A program made the translations under genes and the position numbers. Source: Lysinibacillus boronitolerans JCM 21713 = 10a = NBRC 103108 (GTDB taxonomy: Bacteria; Bacillota; Bacilli; Bacillales_A; Planococcaceae). From it: 64,000 nt of DNA. Location of the stretch: assembly GCF_000772935.1 (NCBI RefSeq), contig NZ_JPVR01000081.1, positions 1-64,000 on the forward strand. The letters are read 5' to 3'. The notes below the pieces were generated by a model, which did no database searches, had not been told where the DNA came from, and was given only the letters and a program-made list of their open reading frames with translations. Shown in pieces: positions 1-9,865 of the stretch. Position 1 is the first letter of the stretch; every line of letters begins with the position of its first letter.

Positions 1-1890
1 TTCTGGTTTATCCTTCACTTTCAGATTTCTATCCAATTATTTGAGGGCTTTCCCCTTAATTTGCGGGGCTTTCCTCCACTTTGAGCATTCTATCCGCTAC
101 TTTTTCTGGTTTATCCTCCACTTTCAGATTTCTATCCAATTATTTGAGAGCTATCCCTCTAATTTGCGGGGCTTTCCTCCACTTTAAGCATTCTATCCGC
201 TACTTTTTCTGGTCTATCCTTCACTTTCAGATTTCTATCCAATTATTTGAGGGCTATCCCTCTAATTTGCGGGGCTTTCCTTCACTTTGAGCATTCTATC
301 CGCTACTTTTTCTGGTTTATCCTTCACTTTCAGATTTCTATCCAATTATTTGAGGGCTATCCCCCTAATTTGCGGGGCTTTCCTTCACTTTGAGCATTCT
401 ATCCGCTACTTTTTCTGGTTTATCCTTCACTTTCAGATTTCTATCCAATTATTTGAGGGCTATCCCCCTAATTTGCGGGGCTTTCCTTCACTTTGAGCAT
501 TCTATCCGCTACTTTTTCTGGTTTATCCTTCACTTTCAGATTTCTATCCAATTATTTGAGGGCTATCCCTCTAATTTGCGGGGCTATCCTTCACTTTGAG
601 CATTCTATCCGCTACTTTTTCTGGTTTATCCTTCACTTTCAGATTTCTATCCAATTATTTGAGGGCTATCCCTCTAATTTGCGGGGCTTTCCTTCACTTT
701 AAGCATTCTATCCGCTACTTTTTCTGGTTTATCCTTCACTTTCAGATTTCTATCCAATTATTTGAGGGCTATCCCTCTAATTTGCGGGGCTATCCTTCAC
801 TTTGAGCATTCTATCCGCTACTTTTTCTGGTTTATCCTTCACTTTCAGATTTCTATCCAATTATTTGAGGGCTATCCCTCTAATTTGCGGGGCTATCCTT
901 CACTTTGAGCATTCTATCCGCTACTTTTTCTGGTTTATCCTTCACTTTCAGATTTCTATCCAATTATTTGAGGGCTATCCCTCTAATTTGCGGGGCTATC
1001 CTTCACTTTGAGCATTCTATCCGCTACTTTTTCTGGTTTATCCTTCACTTTCAGATTTCTATCCAATTATTTGAGGGCTATCCCTCTAATTTGCGGGGCT
1101 ATCCTTCACTTTGAGCATTCTATCCGCTACTTTTTCTGGTTTATCCTTCACTTTCAGATTTCTATCCAATTATTTGAGGGCTATCCCTCTAATTTGCGGG
1201 GCTATCCTCCACTTTGAACATTTTATCCGCTACTTTTTCTGGTTTATCCTTCACTTTCAGATTTCTATCCAATTATTTGAGAGCTATCCCCCTAATTTGC
1301 AGGGCTATCCTCCACTTTGAGCATTCTATCCGCTACTTTTTCTGGTTTATCCCTCACTTTTAGATTTCTATTCAATTATTTGAGGGCTATCCCCTTAATT
1401 TGCGGGCTTTCCTCCACTTTGAGCATTCTATCCGCTACTTTTTCTGGTTTATCCTTCACTTTCAGATTTCTATCCAATTATTTGAGAGCTATCCCTCTAA
1501 TTTGCGGGGCTTTCCTTCACTTTAAGCATTCTATCCGCTACTTTTTCTGGTTTATCCTTCACTTTCAGATTTCTATCCAATTATTTGAGGGCTATCCCTC
1601 TAATTTGCTAGGCTATCCTCCACTTTGAACATTTTATCCGCTACTTTTTCTGGTTTATCCTTCACTTTCAGATTTCTATCCAATTATTTGAGAGCTATCC
1701 CTCTAATTTGCGGGGCTTTCCTTCACTTTAAGCATTCTATCCGCTACTTTTTCTGGTTTATCCTTCACTTTCAGATTTCTATCCAATTATTTGAGGGCTA
1801 TCCCTCTAATTTGCGGGGCTATCCTTCACTTTGAGCATTCTATCCGCTACTTTTTCAATTTTATCCTCCACTTTCGGATTTCTATCCTTC
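1..1890 (+). repeat. Tandem array, 103-bp unit, about 18 copies (array 1)
   Basis: The word GAGCATTCTATCCGCTAC or a close variant recurs at about 83, 186, 289 and so on to 1833, every 103 bp (one step is 102). The array starts before position 1 and degenerates after about 1860. Each unit contains five TATCC words spaced 21, 19, 21, 21 and 21 bp, so the 103-bp unit is a higher-order repeat of a roughly 21-bp element. Copies differ at few positions (ctatcc/ctttcc, gag/aag). Because 103 is not a multiple of 3, the overlapping 69-codon open frames are artefacts of the repeat. Function unknown. Confidence 0.97.
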
Positions 1891-1914
1891 TAATCTCCAG
1901 TGTCTCATAACCAC

Positions 1915-2883
<969 letters not shown>

Positions 2884-2895
2884 TCATTTCACTCC

Positions 2896-3477
2896 TTATT
2901 CACCAGGAACAATAATTTCCAATAAAATTTTATCCTTTGGTAAGTCCAACTCTTTAGCACGTACACGTGATCCAGAAGCAATGTTAATGCGCGATAAATC
3001 AATATAAATTTCAGCTTTATTCGGATTCACGGTAATCCATGAGGGAAATTCCACCGAATCGCGCATGATTTTCATCGTCGTCTCCGGTGGAATGTTTAAT
3101 AAACCTACATTCATGCCCGTCTGTTTTAAAATAATATTCCCCTTGTCATCCACAATGGGGTCAAAATTCATGGAAATGGGGATTTCCGTATAAAATACCG
3201 TGAGTGTGCTACGTAATTGAATATCATCCCCAATTGTAAAATCAAGTGGTAAAGGTGAACCTTTCGCTGCATCCTTTAAGTATTTTTTTGATATCGATTC
3301 TAATTCCTTTGTTGTGGTTTGTACCACGAGTACATTTCCTTTGCTTTCACTTTCACCTGCTGAACTCTTCGCAACATGGCCGCCATCCACTGGTCTAGTT
3401 GCTAAAAAAACGACGAGGAGGATTGCAAAAAGCACTGTGCCTGCTAAGGCGAAAAACGCGACTTTCCATTTATTCAT
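2896..3477 (-). CDS. ypmS: YpmS-family membrane-anchored protein
   Basis: The protein has 193 residues with one N-terminal membrane segment (about residues 7-28) and an extracytoplasmic domain ending in SGSRVRAKELDLPKDKILLE, typical of the YpmS family (DUF2140). The molecular role is unknown. It lies 4 bp after ypmR and directly before msrA; this conserved order supports the assignment and a single transcript. The start is preceded by CGAGGAGTG. Confidence 0.85.
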   Translation of the reverse strand: MNKWKVAFFALAGTVLFAILLVVFLATRPVDGGHVAKSSAGESESKGNVLVVQTTTKELESISKKYLKDAAKGSPLPLDFTIGDDIQLRSTLTVFYTEIPISMNFDPIVDDKGNIILKQTGMNVGLLNIPPETTMKIMRDSVEFPSWITVNPNKAEIYIDLSRINIASGSRVRAKELDLPKDKILLEIIVPGE

Positions 3478-3481
3478 TTTG

Positions 3482-4411
3482 TCACTCCTCGAAGCCTATT
3501 GCCTTGTTAATCTTTTTTTCCATACCACACTGCTCCATTGCTGCAAGTATACGCTCTGTCATTTTTTCATACCCCTTTGCATTTGGGTGGAAAAAGTCTG
3601 TATGATAGACGAGCTCTTCATTAGAATCAAATAAATCTTCTACTGATACGTAACAAGCATTGGAATCCTTGCTGGCTACATCCTCAATCACATTATTCCA
3701 TTCTGTGATAATGGTATCAAATTCATTCGCCTCATTGGTCACAATTGAAAATGGATTATAAAAACCAATGAGTAATAAGGGCACTGTCGGATTTTTTGCG
3801 CGAATGCCTTCTACGATTTTGCTGTAACGTTCTTTATAAGCCAGCAGTTCCTTATCAAAAGCGTCACGCTTTAAGTTAAATAAATCCTGCCTGACGACCT
3901 TCATGACATCATTGCCACCCATTGTTAAGGAAATTAACTGTGCTTCCTGCAGCTCTTCATCATAATGCCCTTTTTTCACTAATTTTAGTAGCTGATCGCT
4001 GCGTCTACCACGTTTGCCCCGATTATCGACCTCTACATCCGATATCGAAGGCCATGCGAGCAATGAATCTGCTAATCTTCCAACATAACCGTCTTGACTA
4101 TACTCATCACCGACACCATCTGTCAACGAATCTCCCAGTGCCAAGTAATGTAGTTGCTTTGCTTGTTCTTCATCAATTTGCGATAAATCCTCTGCTGATG
4201 GCTCAAAAAAATGTTCAAAAATTTGCGTCAACATATTCTTAGATGCTTTTTCCTCATCTTCTGTTTGTTGCTCATCCTGCGGCATATCTTGCTCCGTTCC
4301 TGCTTGCTCACCTTCTGGCTCTGCTTGCGGATTCGGTTCATCGATTGATATTGCACAACCACTTAGTACTAAGACGGTCAAACATGACAACATAAATCGC
4401 CAAATGTCCAT
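3482..4411 (-). CDS. ypmR: SGNH/GDSL-family lipoprotein hydrolase (YpmR-like)
   Basis: A predicted lipoprotein of 309 residues: the signal peptide ends in a LVLSGC lipobox, followed by an acidic, Gln/Glu-rich linker (about residues 25-60). The hydrolase domain carries block I GDSLTDG (nucleophile Ser), block III GGND and a C-terminal DFFHPN block with the catalytic Asp/His. It should be an exported esterase or lipase anchored to the outer face of the membrane; the substrate is unknown. The start at 4411 follows GGAAGGTGGT; an upstream ATG at 4426 lacks a good site. Confidence 0.88.
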   Translation of the reverse strand: MDIWRFMLSCLTVLVLSGCAISIDEPNPQAEPEGEQAGTEQDMPQDEQQTEDEEKASKNMLTQIFEHFFEPSAEDLSQIDEEQAKQLHYLALGDSLTDGVGDEYSQDGYVGRLADSLLAWPSISDVEVDNRGKRGRRSDQLLKLVKKGHYDEELQEAQLISLTMGGNDVMKVVRQDLFNLKRDAFDKELLAYKERYSKIVEGIRAKNPTVPLLLIGFYNPFSIVTNEANEFDTIITEWNNVIEDVASKDSNACYVSVEDLFDSNEELVYHTDFFHPNAKGYEKMTERILAAMEQCGMEKKINKAIGFEE

Positions 4412-4590
4412 TTGACCACCTTCCATCCCTTTCTATTACTTCTATTATAGAATAGTTCATGCTTCAATGAAAAGTGACTTACCCTTAGTTCTCCATAATT
4501 TTGTGCTCTTGCCAAATTTCTTCACAAATTTTTGATGAATGTATGGTTTTATGCAGAAGTGATGATAATTAGAGGATTTCTGATTATTTT

Positions 4591-4890
4591 TGGTGGTAAA
4601 GCATCACTATTTGATTGAAGCTATTCTTACTTGCTGACAAAACGCTCACTATTTATTTGAAGCCGCTCATACTTAATGGTTAACCGCTCTTCTTTGGATT
4701 AAACTCGCTCAATTCATGTGAGAAAGCGATCACACTCTGATTGAAGCCGCTCATACTTTGTGGGAAAACGCTCACAATTTGATTGGAGCCGCTCTTGCTT
4801 GGCGGCAAAGTAGTCACCATATAATCGAAGTCGCTCTTTCTTAGGAGCAAATTGATCGTTGTTTGATTAAAACGCTCATTCATGTCTTCA
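4591..4890 (-). repeat. 21-bp-pitch intergenic array (array 2)
   Basis: The 519-bp gap between ypmR and the DegV gene holds no convincing gene. On the minus strand, GAGCG-like words stand at plus positions 4643, 4664, 4685, 4706, 4727, 4748, 4769, 4790, 4811, 4832, 4853 and 4873. All steps but the last are exactly 21 bp, although the sequence between anchors varies widely. Alternate units resemble each other, giving a 42-bp super-period. The array lies beyond the terminator of the DegV gene. A 67-codon frame inside it is rejected as coding. Confidence 0.93.
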
Positions 4891-4904
4891 AAGTGTTACA
4901 GTAT

Positions 4905-4937
4905 AAAAAAGCCACTACAATTACTTATGTAGTAGCT
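4905..4937 (-). terminator. Terminator downstream of the DegV gene
   Basis: In minus-strand RNA, AGCTACTAC pairs with GTAGTGGCT (one G-U pair) and is followed by TTTTTT. Confidence 0.8.
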
Positions 4938-4945
4938 CCTTCCTG

Positions 4946-5788
4946 TTATTCTGCAAAATAAATAAAACCGATTGCTCCTGGACCTGTGTGTGTCGAGATG
5001 ATTGGAGATGTAAAGGCAATTTCAACATCGTTAAAGCCAGTTTCTTCGATTAACGCTTTTAATGGATTGCCCATCGTTACTAGGCCATCTGCATGGGAAA
5101 TGCCGACTGCCTTAACTGTTTTTCCAGCTGTATCTGCTTGGAATTGTTTAAATAAAAAATTAACTACTTGTTTATGACTACGTACCTTTGACACTGGGTT
5201 GTATACGCCACCTTCAAGGTTGGCAATCACTTTGATGTTTAGAAGGGAACCGATAAAGCCTGTTCCTTTACCGATTCGACCGCCTTTAATTAAGTTTTCG
5301 AGCGTGTCTACAATCACATATAAATGCGTATTGTCTCGTACCTTTTCCAAACGTGCTACGATGTCCTCTACTGTTGCCCCTTCATCACGCATGCGGATTG
5401 CCTCACGTAGTTGGATAGCCAAGCCAATCGCGATAAACCGAGAGTCAATGACTGTCACATCGGCATCTGTCATTTGTGCCGCTTGGCGTGCTGATTCTAC
5501 TGTTCCACTCATACCGCCTGTCATGTGGATGGAGATAATTTGATCGCCATCTTTACCGAGCTCATCATATAATTCCTTAAATTTCCCTGGAGCTGGTTGC
5601 GAACTTTTCGGTAAATTTTTCGCATTTTTCATTAAGCCTAAAAATGACTGTGGCTCCAAGTCCACACCATCCGTATATGTTTGACCATCAATTTGAATCG
5701 TTAAAGGCACGATATGTATGCCATGTTGTGCTACTTCTTCTTTTGTTAAATCACAAGTTGAGTCCGTTACTATATGAATTCGTCTCAC
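4946..5788 (-). CDS. DegV family fatty-acid-binding protein
   Basis: DegV proteins bind a fatty acid between two domains; the Firmicute FakB relatives present it to the kinase FakA for phosphorylation. The product starts IHIVTDSTCDL and contains the ligand-site motifs SSQPAPGKF and SIHMTGGMSGT and the later GRIGKGTGFIGSLLNIKV block. The start is a GTG at 5788 preceded by AAAGGATG, giving 280 residues, typical of the family; the frame extends upstream to 5857 without a ribosome site. It probably forms a monocistronic unit. Confidence 0.92.
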   Translation of the reverse strand: MRRIHIVTDSTCDLTKEEVAQHGIHIVPLTIQIDGQTYTDGVDLEPQSFLGLMKNAKNLPKSSQPAPGKFKELYDELGKDGDQIISIHMTGGMSGTVESARQAAQMTDADVTVIDSRFIAIGLAIQLREAIRMRDEGATVEDIVARLEKVRDNTHLYVIVDTLENLIKGGRIGKGTGFIGSLLNIKVIANLEGGVYNPVSKVRSHKQVVNFLFKQFQADTAGKTVKAVGISHADGLVTMGNPLKALIEETGFNDVEIAFTSPIISTHTGPGAIGFIYFAE

Positions 5789-6063
5789 TTCGACACATCC
5801 TTTTACTTCATTAAAATTTATTATATAGACTAATGAATCATTATGTAAACATGACATTTGTCATTAGGCAAAACCTTGTCCTAGCTTGCATGTAAACGCT
5901 ACCTTGGATACTATAGCGTTTTCGCCTACCTCTTGTCTATCAATGCCCCTCAAAGAATATGACAGGCTTATGACATTTTTGATATGAACTATATGACAAA
6001 TGTAAATGTTCATCTCTAAATTATTGGGGTATAGTAAATGTATGAACGAAAGGAGTGTTTCAA

Positions 6064-6699
6064 ATGGTTGATTCATTTGACTATAAATCATGGAGGGAAG
6101 AGCTGTGGAATGCCATTACACATGGTATTGGTTTCATCGCAAGTATTCCAGCACTGGTTGTTCTACTGTTAGCAGCCGTCCAAACAGGAAATGCACTACA
6201 TATTACAACTTTCAGCATTTTCGGTGCGTCTGTCATCATTCTGTTTTTAATGTCTACATTACTGCACAGTATGCCAGAAAAATATAAACACTTTTTCGCT
6301 ATTTTGGACCATTCGTCCATTTATATTTTAATTGCCGGCACCTATACGCCGTTTTTATTAATTGCCGTTGGTGGTACGCTAGGATTGACGCTATTATGTA
6401 TTATTTGGTCACTGGCTGTGCTTGGTGTGTTGTTTAAATGTTTCTTTATTAATCGCTTTGAAGTACTTTCATTGATTTTTTATATCGGCATGGGCTGGTT
6501 AATTATATTTGCCATTAAGCCCGTTTATCTCTATTTAGGTTTACATGGCTTTGCTTTACTGCTAGCAGGTGGGCTGTTCTATACGATTGGGGCCATCTTT
6601 TATGCATGGCGCTCACTGCCCTTTAACCATGCAATCTGGCATCTCTTTGTATTAGCTGGCTGTGCCTCTATGTATGCTTGTGTTTATTTTTATCTATAA
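6064..6699 (+). CDS. Hemolysin III / PAQR-family membrane protein
   Basis: A 211-residue integral membrane protein with about seven hydrophobic segments. It has the PAQR/HlyIII hallmarks: EELWNAITHG at the N-terminus, STLLHSMPEKYKHFFAILDHSSIYILIAGTY-type spacing (His and Asp around residues 73-90), and a C-terminal AIWHLF histidine. Family members are proposed metal-dependent membrane hydrolases or homeostasis proteins (TrhA/YqfA). The start at 6064 follows AAAGGAGTG. It is divergent from the DegV gene and ends at a bidirectional terminator. Confidence 0.9.
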   Translation: MVDSFDYKSWREELWNAITHGIGFIASIPALVVLLLAAVQTGNALHITTFSIFGASVIILFLMSTLLHSMPEKYKHFFAILDHSSIYILIAGTYTPFLLIAVGGTLGLTLLCIIWSLAVLGVLFKCFFINRFEVLSLIFYIGMGWLIIFAIKPVYLYLGLHGFALLLAGGLFYTIGAIFYAWRSLPFNHAIWHLFVLAGCASMYACVYFYL

Positions 6700-6700
6700 T

Positions 6701-6740
6701 AAAAGCAATCGCTCCCTTCACAATGAGCGATTGCTTTTTT
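6701..6740. terminator. Bidirectional terminator
   Basis: GCAATCGCTC and GAGCGATTGC form a 10-bp stem flanked by A and T runs, between the convergent hemolysin III gene and dfrA. Confidence 0.9.
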
Positions 6741-6743
6741 CGT

Positions 6744-7220
6744 TTATTTACGTTCAAAAATTTGATATTGAAATGTATAGCCTTCTGGTGCTGTTTCAGG
6801 CGTTTCTGAAGAGACTTGAACAAAATCCTGCTCATAGCTCGGGAAATAAGTATCTCCCTGAAAGGCGTGATTAATTTTTGTGATATACAAGCGATCAGCC
6901 ATCTCCATCACTAAGCGGAAAATCTGCTCGCCACCAATAATCATCACCTCAGGTACATCTCCAGCTAGCGCTAATGCCTCTTCCAAACTTGTCACAGTTT
7001 CAATGCCCTCTGCCTGATAGTTTTCATCACGCGTAATGACAATGTTGCGTCGCCCTGGAAGTGGTCGACCGATGGATTCAAATGTTTTACGTCCCATAAC
7101 CATAGGCTTGCCCATTGTTTTTTGTTTAAAATACTGCAAATCCCCAGGTAAATGCCAAGGCATCCCATTGTTATAACCGATGACGTGATTGTCATCATGT
7201 GCCACAATTAAAGAAATCAT
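6744..7220 (-). CDS. dfrA: Dihydrofolate reductase
   Basis: Reduces dihydrofolate to tetrahydrofolate with NADPH, regenerating the cofactor consumed by ThyA. The protein has 158 residues, with the substrate-site segment GMPWHLPGDLQYFK, the NADPH motif MGRKTFESIGRPLPGR and a MIIGG loop. The start follows TGGAGGGAC. In Bacillus dfrA follows thyA directly; here thyA lies on the same strand about 28 kb away (35611-36588), so the pair is unlinked. Confidence 0.97.
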   Translation of the reverse strand: MISLIVAHDDNHVIGYNNGMPWHLPGDLQYFKQKTMGKPMVMGRKTFESIGRPLPGRRNIVITRDENYQAEGIETVTSLEEALALAGDVPEVMIIGGEQIFRLVMEMADRLYITKINHAFQGDTYFPSYEQDFVQVSSETPETAPEGYTFQYQIFERK

Positions 7221-7380
7221 ACTGTCCCTCCAAATACTTTCGTCCCTTTTATTATAAACATAATGTGCTTATTTCACCTCATTTATAAATAAAAAAGCTT
7301 ATGCGACAATTAAATCCTAGTAAAATTATATGAATAGTTTATAATAAGGATAACAAACTCACAATAAAGGAATGATGAAG

Positions 7381-8298
7381 ATGACAACTTTAAGAAAAGA
7401 AGCTGTTCATTATCTAGAAGCTCAGCGTACTGCTACACCTTATTACAAAGTTACACCGCAGGAAGCGAGAGCCATGCGGACGGTTACGCAATGGCAATCC
7501 GTGCACAAACCGAAGCTAGCATCGATTGAGAATTACAACATTACGGTGCGAGATGGAGCGCAAATTACAGTACGGCTTTATACGCCCGTCCTCGGCAAAA
7601 CTTTACCTGTTATTGTTTATTACCATGGTGGAGGCTGGGTTTATGGCAATTTAGAATCTGTCGATGCAGGCTGTCAGCTATTAGCAGATCAGGCACAGGC
7701 AATTGTGGTATCAGTGGATTACCGCTTAGCACCTGAATATCCCTTCCCAACGCCCTTATATGATGCCTACGATAGCCTAGTGTGGGTACATGACCATATT
7801 GAAGCCTTGGGTGGAGATGCAAGTCGATTGTCGGTTGCTGGGGATAGTGCAGGTGGAAATTTGGCTACAGTCGTTGCGCACTTAGCTACTATACTGGAGG
7901 GTCCAACGCTACAAGCTCAAGCACTGATCTATCCCGTTACAAATGTTGATTTTTCAACAGTATCTTATCTAGCATATGGTGAAAATTATGGCTTAGATAC
8001 ACAAGCCATGCAGTGGTTCTTTCATCATTATACAGAGGAAGCAAACTTCACCAATCCGCTTGTATCCCCCCTTCAGCTAGAGGATGTCCGTAAAATGCCA
8101 AAAACACTCATTTTAGCAGCAGAGGCAGATGTTCTCTTTGATGAGGGACTAAGTTATGCACAAAAGTTATCGGCTACAGGTGTGACAGTCGAACATATCA
8201 CAATGCCAGGATTAATCCATAGCTATTTCAGTAAAATGAATTATTTTGAAGACGCAACGATTGAAACCGTGACAAAAATTGCGCAATTCCTGAAATAA
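7381..8298 (+). CDS. Alpha/beta hydrolase, HSL-type esterase
   Basis: A cytoplasmic carboxylesterase of the hormone-sensitive-lipase group: oxyanion motif YYHGGGWVYG, nucleophile motif GDSAGGN, a late EADVLFDEG acid region and a C-terminal GLIHSYF histidine. It has 305 residues from the ATG at 7381, which is 10 nt after AAAGG; ATGs at 7372 and 7375 sit too close to that site. The substrate cannot be told from sequence. It reads away from dfrA. Confidence 0.88.
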   Translation: MTTLRKEAVHYLEAQRTATPYYKVTPQEARAMRTVTQWQSVHKPKLASIENYNITVRDGAQITVRLYTPVLGKTLPVIVYYHGGGWVYGNLESVDAGCQLLADQAQAIVVSVDYRLAPEYPFPTPLYDAYDSLVWVHDHIEALGGDASRLSVAGDSAGGNLATVVAHLATILEGPTLQAQALIYPVTNVDFSTVSYLAYGENYGLDTQAMQWFFHHYTEEANFTNPLVSPLQLEDVRKMPKTLILAAEADVLFDEGLSYAQKLSATGVTVEHITMPGLIHSYFSKMNYFEDATIETVTKIAQFLK

Positions 8299-8359
8299 GT
8301 TTGGCTATCCCGCTCAAACAGTGCGATAATAGAGCAAAACGTTTTTAAAGGATGACACT

Positions 8360-9556
8360 ATGACACAAACAATGGCACTACAAATACAACAGCCCTTTTC
8401 TGATCAATTAAAAAAAGGCTACCCACTTATTTCAAAGGATGCAGTTGATGCACGACATTTACCTGCTGAGCAAGGAACGCTCCTAAAGCTCTTGGATCAC
8501 CATAATCGTTTTATCGGAACAGGTTACTACGGAATCCAAAATAAAGGGATTGGCTGGGTGCTAACGACCGATGCGAATGAAACCATCGATCAAACTTTTT
8601 TTACGAAGAAATTCAAAAAGGCCATCGACAATCGTGCTGCATTCTTCAGCGATGAAAACACAACAGCCTTTCGTGTGTTTAACGGTGAGGGAGATGGCAT
8701 CGGCGGTCTCACAATTGACTTTTTTAACGGCTATTACATGGTGAGCTGGTATAGTGAGGGCATTTACTCATTTAAAGAAGTCGTTTATGAGGCGCTTGCT
8801 GAGACAGTGAACTACCAAGTGATTTATGAGAAAAAACGTTTTGATAGCAAAGGACAGTATATCGAGCAGGATGATTTTGTGATGGGCACACCAGGTGAAT
8901 TTCCTATCATGGTAAAAGAAAATGGCATGACCTTTGCGGTGCATTTAAACGATGGTGCCATGACAGGCATTTTCCTCGATCAACGTGAGGTGCGATTGGC
9001 TATTCGTGAGCGTTATGCAAACAATACTGACATGCTAAATACGTTCTCCTATACAGGAGCATTTTCTGTGGCAGCTGCTCTAGGAGGTGCCATCAAAACA
9101 ACGAGTGTAGATGTAGCCAAGCGCAGTCTAGCCAAAACAATTGAGCAATTTAGTGTCAATCATATTGATTATGAGGCACAGGATATAAAAGTCATGGATG
9201 TCTTTCATTATTTTAAATATGCGCAGCGCCATGCTTTACAGTTTGACCTTGTTGTATTAGACCCACCTAGCTTTGCACGTACAAAGCAAATGACCTTTTC
9301 AACGGCAAAGGACTACCCAAAATTACTGAAGGATACGATTGCCATTACCGCTAAAAACGGCATTATTGTGGCTTCCACAAATAATGCCAGCTTCGGCATG
9401 AAAAAGTTCAAAGGCTTTATCGACCAAGCCTTTAAAGAGACCCGTACACGCTATAAAATCGTCGAGGAATATGGTTTACCAAAGGATTTCCGTGTACCAC
9501 GTGAATACCCTGAATTTAATTATCTGAAGGTCGTGTTCATCCAGAAAATCGACTAA
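8360..9556 (+). CDS. Class I rRNA large-subunit methyltransferase (RlmI/YwbD-like)
   Basis: Predicted S-adenosylmethionine-dependent 23S rRNA cytosine-C5 methyltransferase. It has an N-terminal PUA-like RNA-binding domain (about residues 1-75), then an RlmI-type catalytic domain with LDQREVR, NTFSYTGAFSVAAALGG (SAM loop) and the motif VLDPPSFARTK. The C-terminus reads PKDFRVPREYPEFNYLKV. It has 398 residues, matching the family, and its start follows AAAGGATG. It lies 61 bp after the esterase and may be co-transcribed with it. Confidence 0.88.
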   Translation: MTQTMALQIQQPFSDQLKKGYPLISKDAVDARHLPAEQGTLLKLLDHHNRFIGTGYYGIQNKGIGWVLTTDANETIDQTFFTKKFKKAIDNRAAFFSDENTTAFRVFNGEGDGIGGLTIDFFNGYYMVSWYSEGIYSFKEVVYEALAETVNYQVIYEKKRFDSKGQYIEQDDFVMGTPGEFPIMVKENGMTFAVHLNDGAMTGIFLDQREVRLAIRERYANNTDMLNTFSYTGAFSVAAALGGAIKTTSVDVAKRSLAKTIEQFSVNHIDYEAQDIKVMDVFHYFKYAQRHALQFDLVVLDPPSFARTKQMTFSTAKDYPKLLKDTIAITAKNGIIVASTNNASFGMKKFKGFIDQAFKETRTRYKIVEEYGLPKDFRVPREYPEFNYLKVVFIQKID

Positions 9557-9563
9557 GCAATGT

Positions 9564-9592
9564 AGAATCACACCTGTGGTGATTCTTTTTTA
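9564..9592 (+). terminator. Terminator after the rRNA methyltransferase
   Basis: AGAATCAC and GTGATTCT form an 8-bp stem followed by TTTTTT. Confidence 0.85.
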
Positions 9593-9865
9593 TGGGGCGG
9601 AGAGGCTTCCACCAAATAATGAACATAAGGTAGATAAACCTGAAAAAAGGTTTATTCCTGAGGGCGCACTTAAAAATTGCTTTAGTTGGTACTATTCCTA
9701 CATTAAATAACGAAAAAAATGCATTTCGAAACCATTTCATTCGATGATTTCAGTAAAGATTTCCGCAAATTTTGATGCTGTCAGGATACACCAAAGAGCT
9801 TTTTCAAAAGACGTCCTATATAGTAAAAGTGACCTAAGAAGAAATCCTCTTCTTAGGCCACCCGA
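9593..9865. other. Noncoding gap with a weak minus-strand terminator
   Basis: No convincing gene in this stretch. At 9831-9859 CCTAAGAAGA and TCTTCTTAGG form a stem followed on the minus strand by ACTTTTA, a plausible weak terminator for the S9 peptidase gene. Confidence 0.6.

Noticed and set aside
81-1834. A ladder of 69- and 103-codon open frames in the first 1.9 kb
   Set aside because: They are the same repeat read again every 103 bp; the unit length is not a multiple of 3 and none has a ribosome binding site of its own.
1-1890. CRISPR array
   Set aside because: There are no unique spacers between repeats: the whole 103-bp unit is conserved.
4680-4883. 67-codon minus-strand frame
   Set aside because: It lies wholly inside the 21-bp-pitch array, has no good start and ends mid-array.
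5864-6091. 75-codon minus-strand frame upstream of the hemolysin III gene
   Set aside because: It covers the promoter region and start of that gene and lacks a ribosome site.
9537-9740. 67-codon minus-strand frame after the rRNA methyltransferase
   Set aside because: It overlaps the end of that gene and its terminator and has no start signal.
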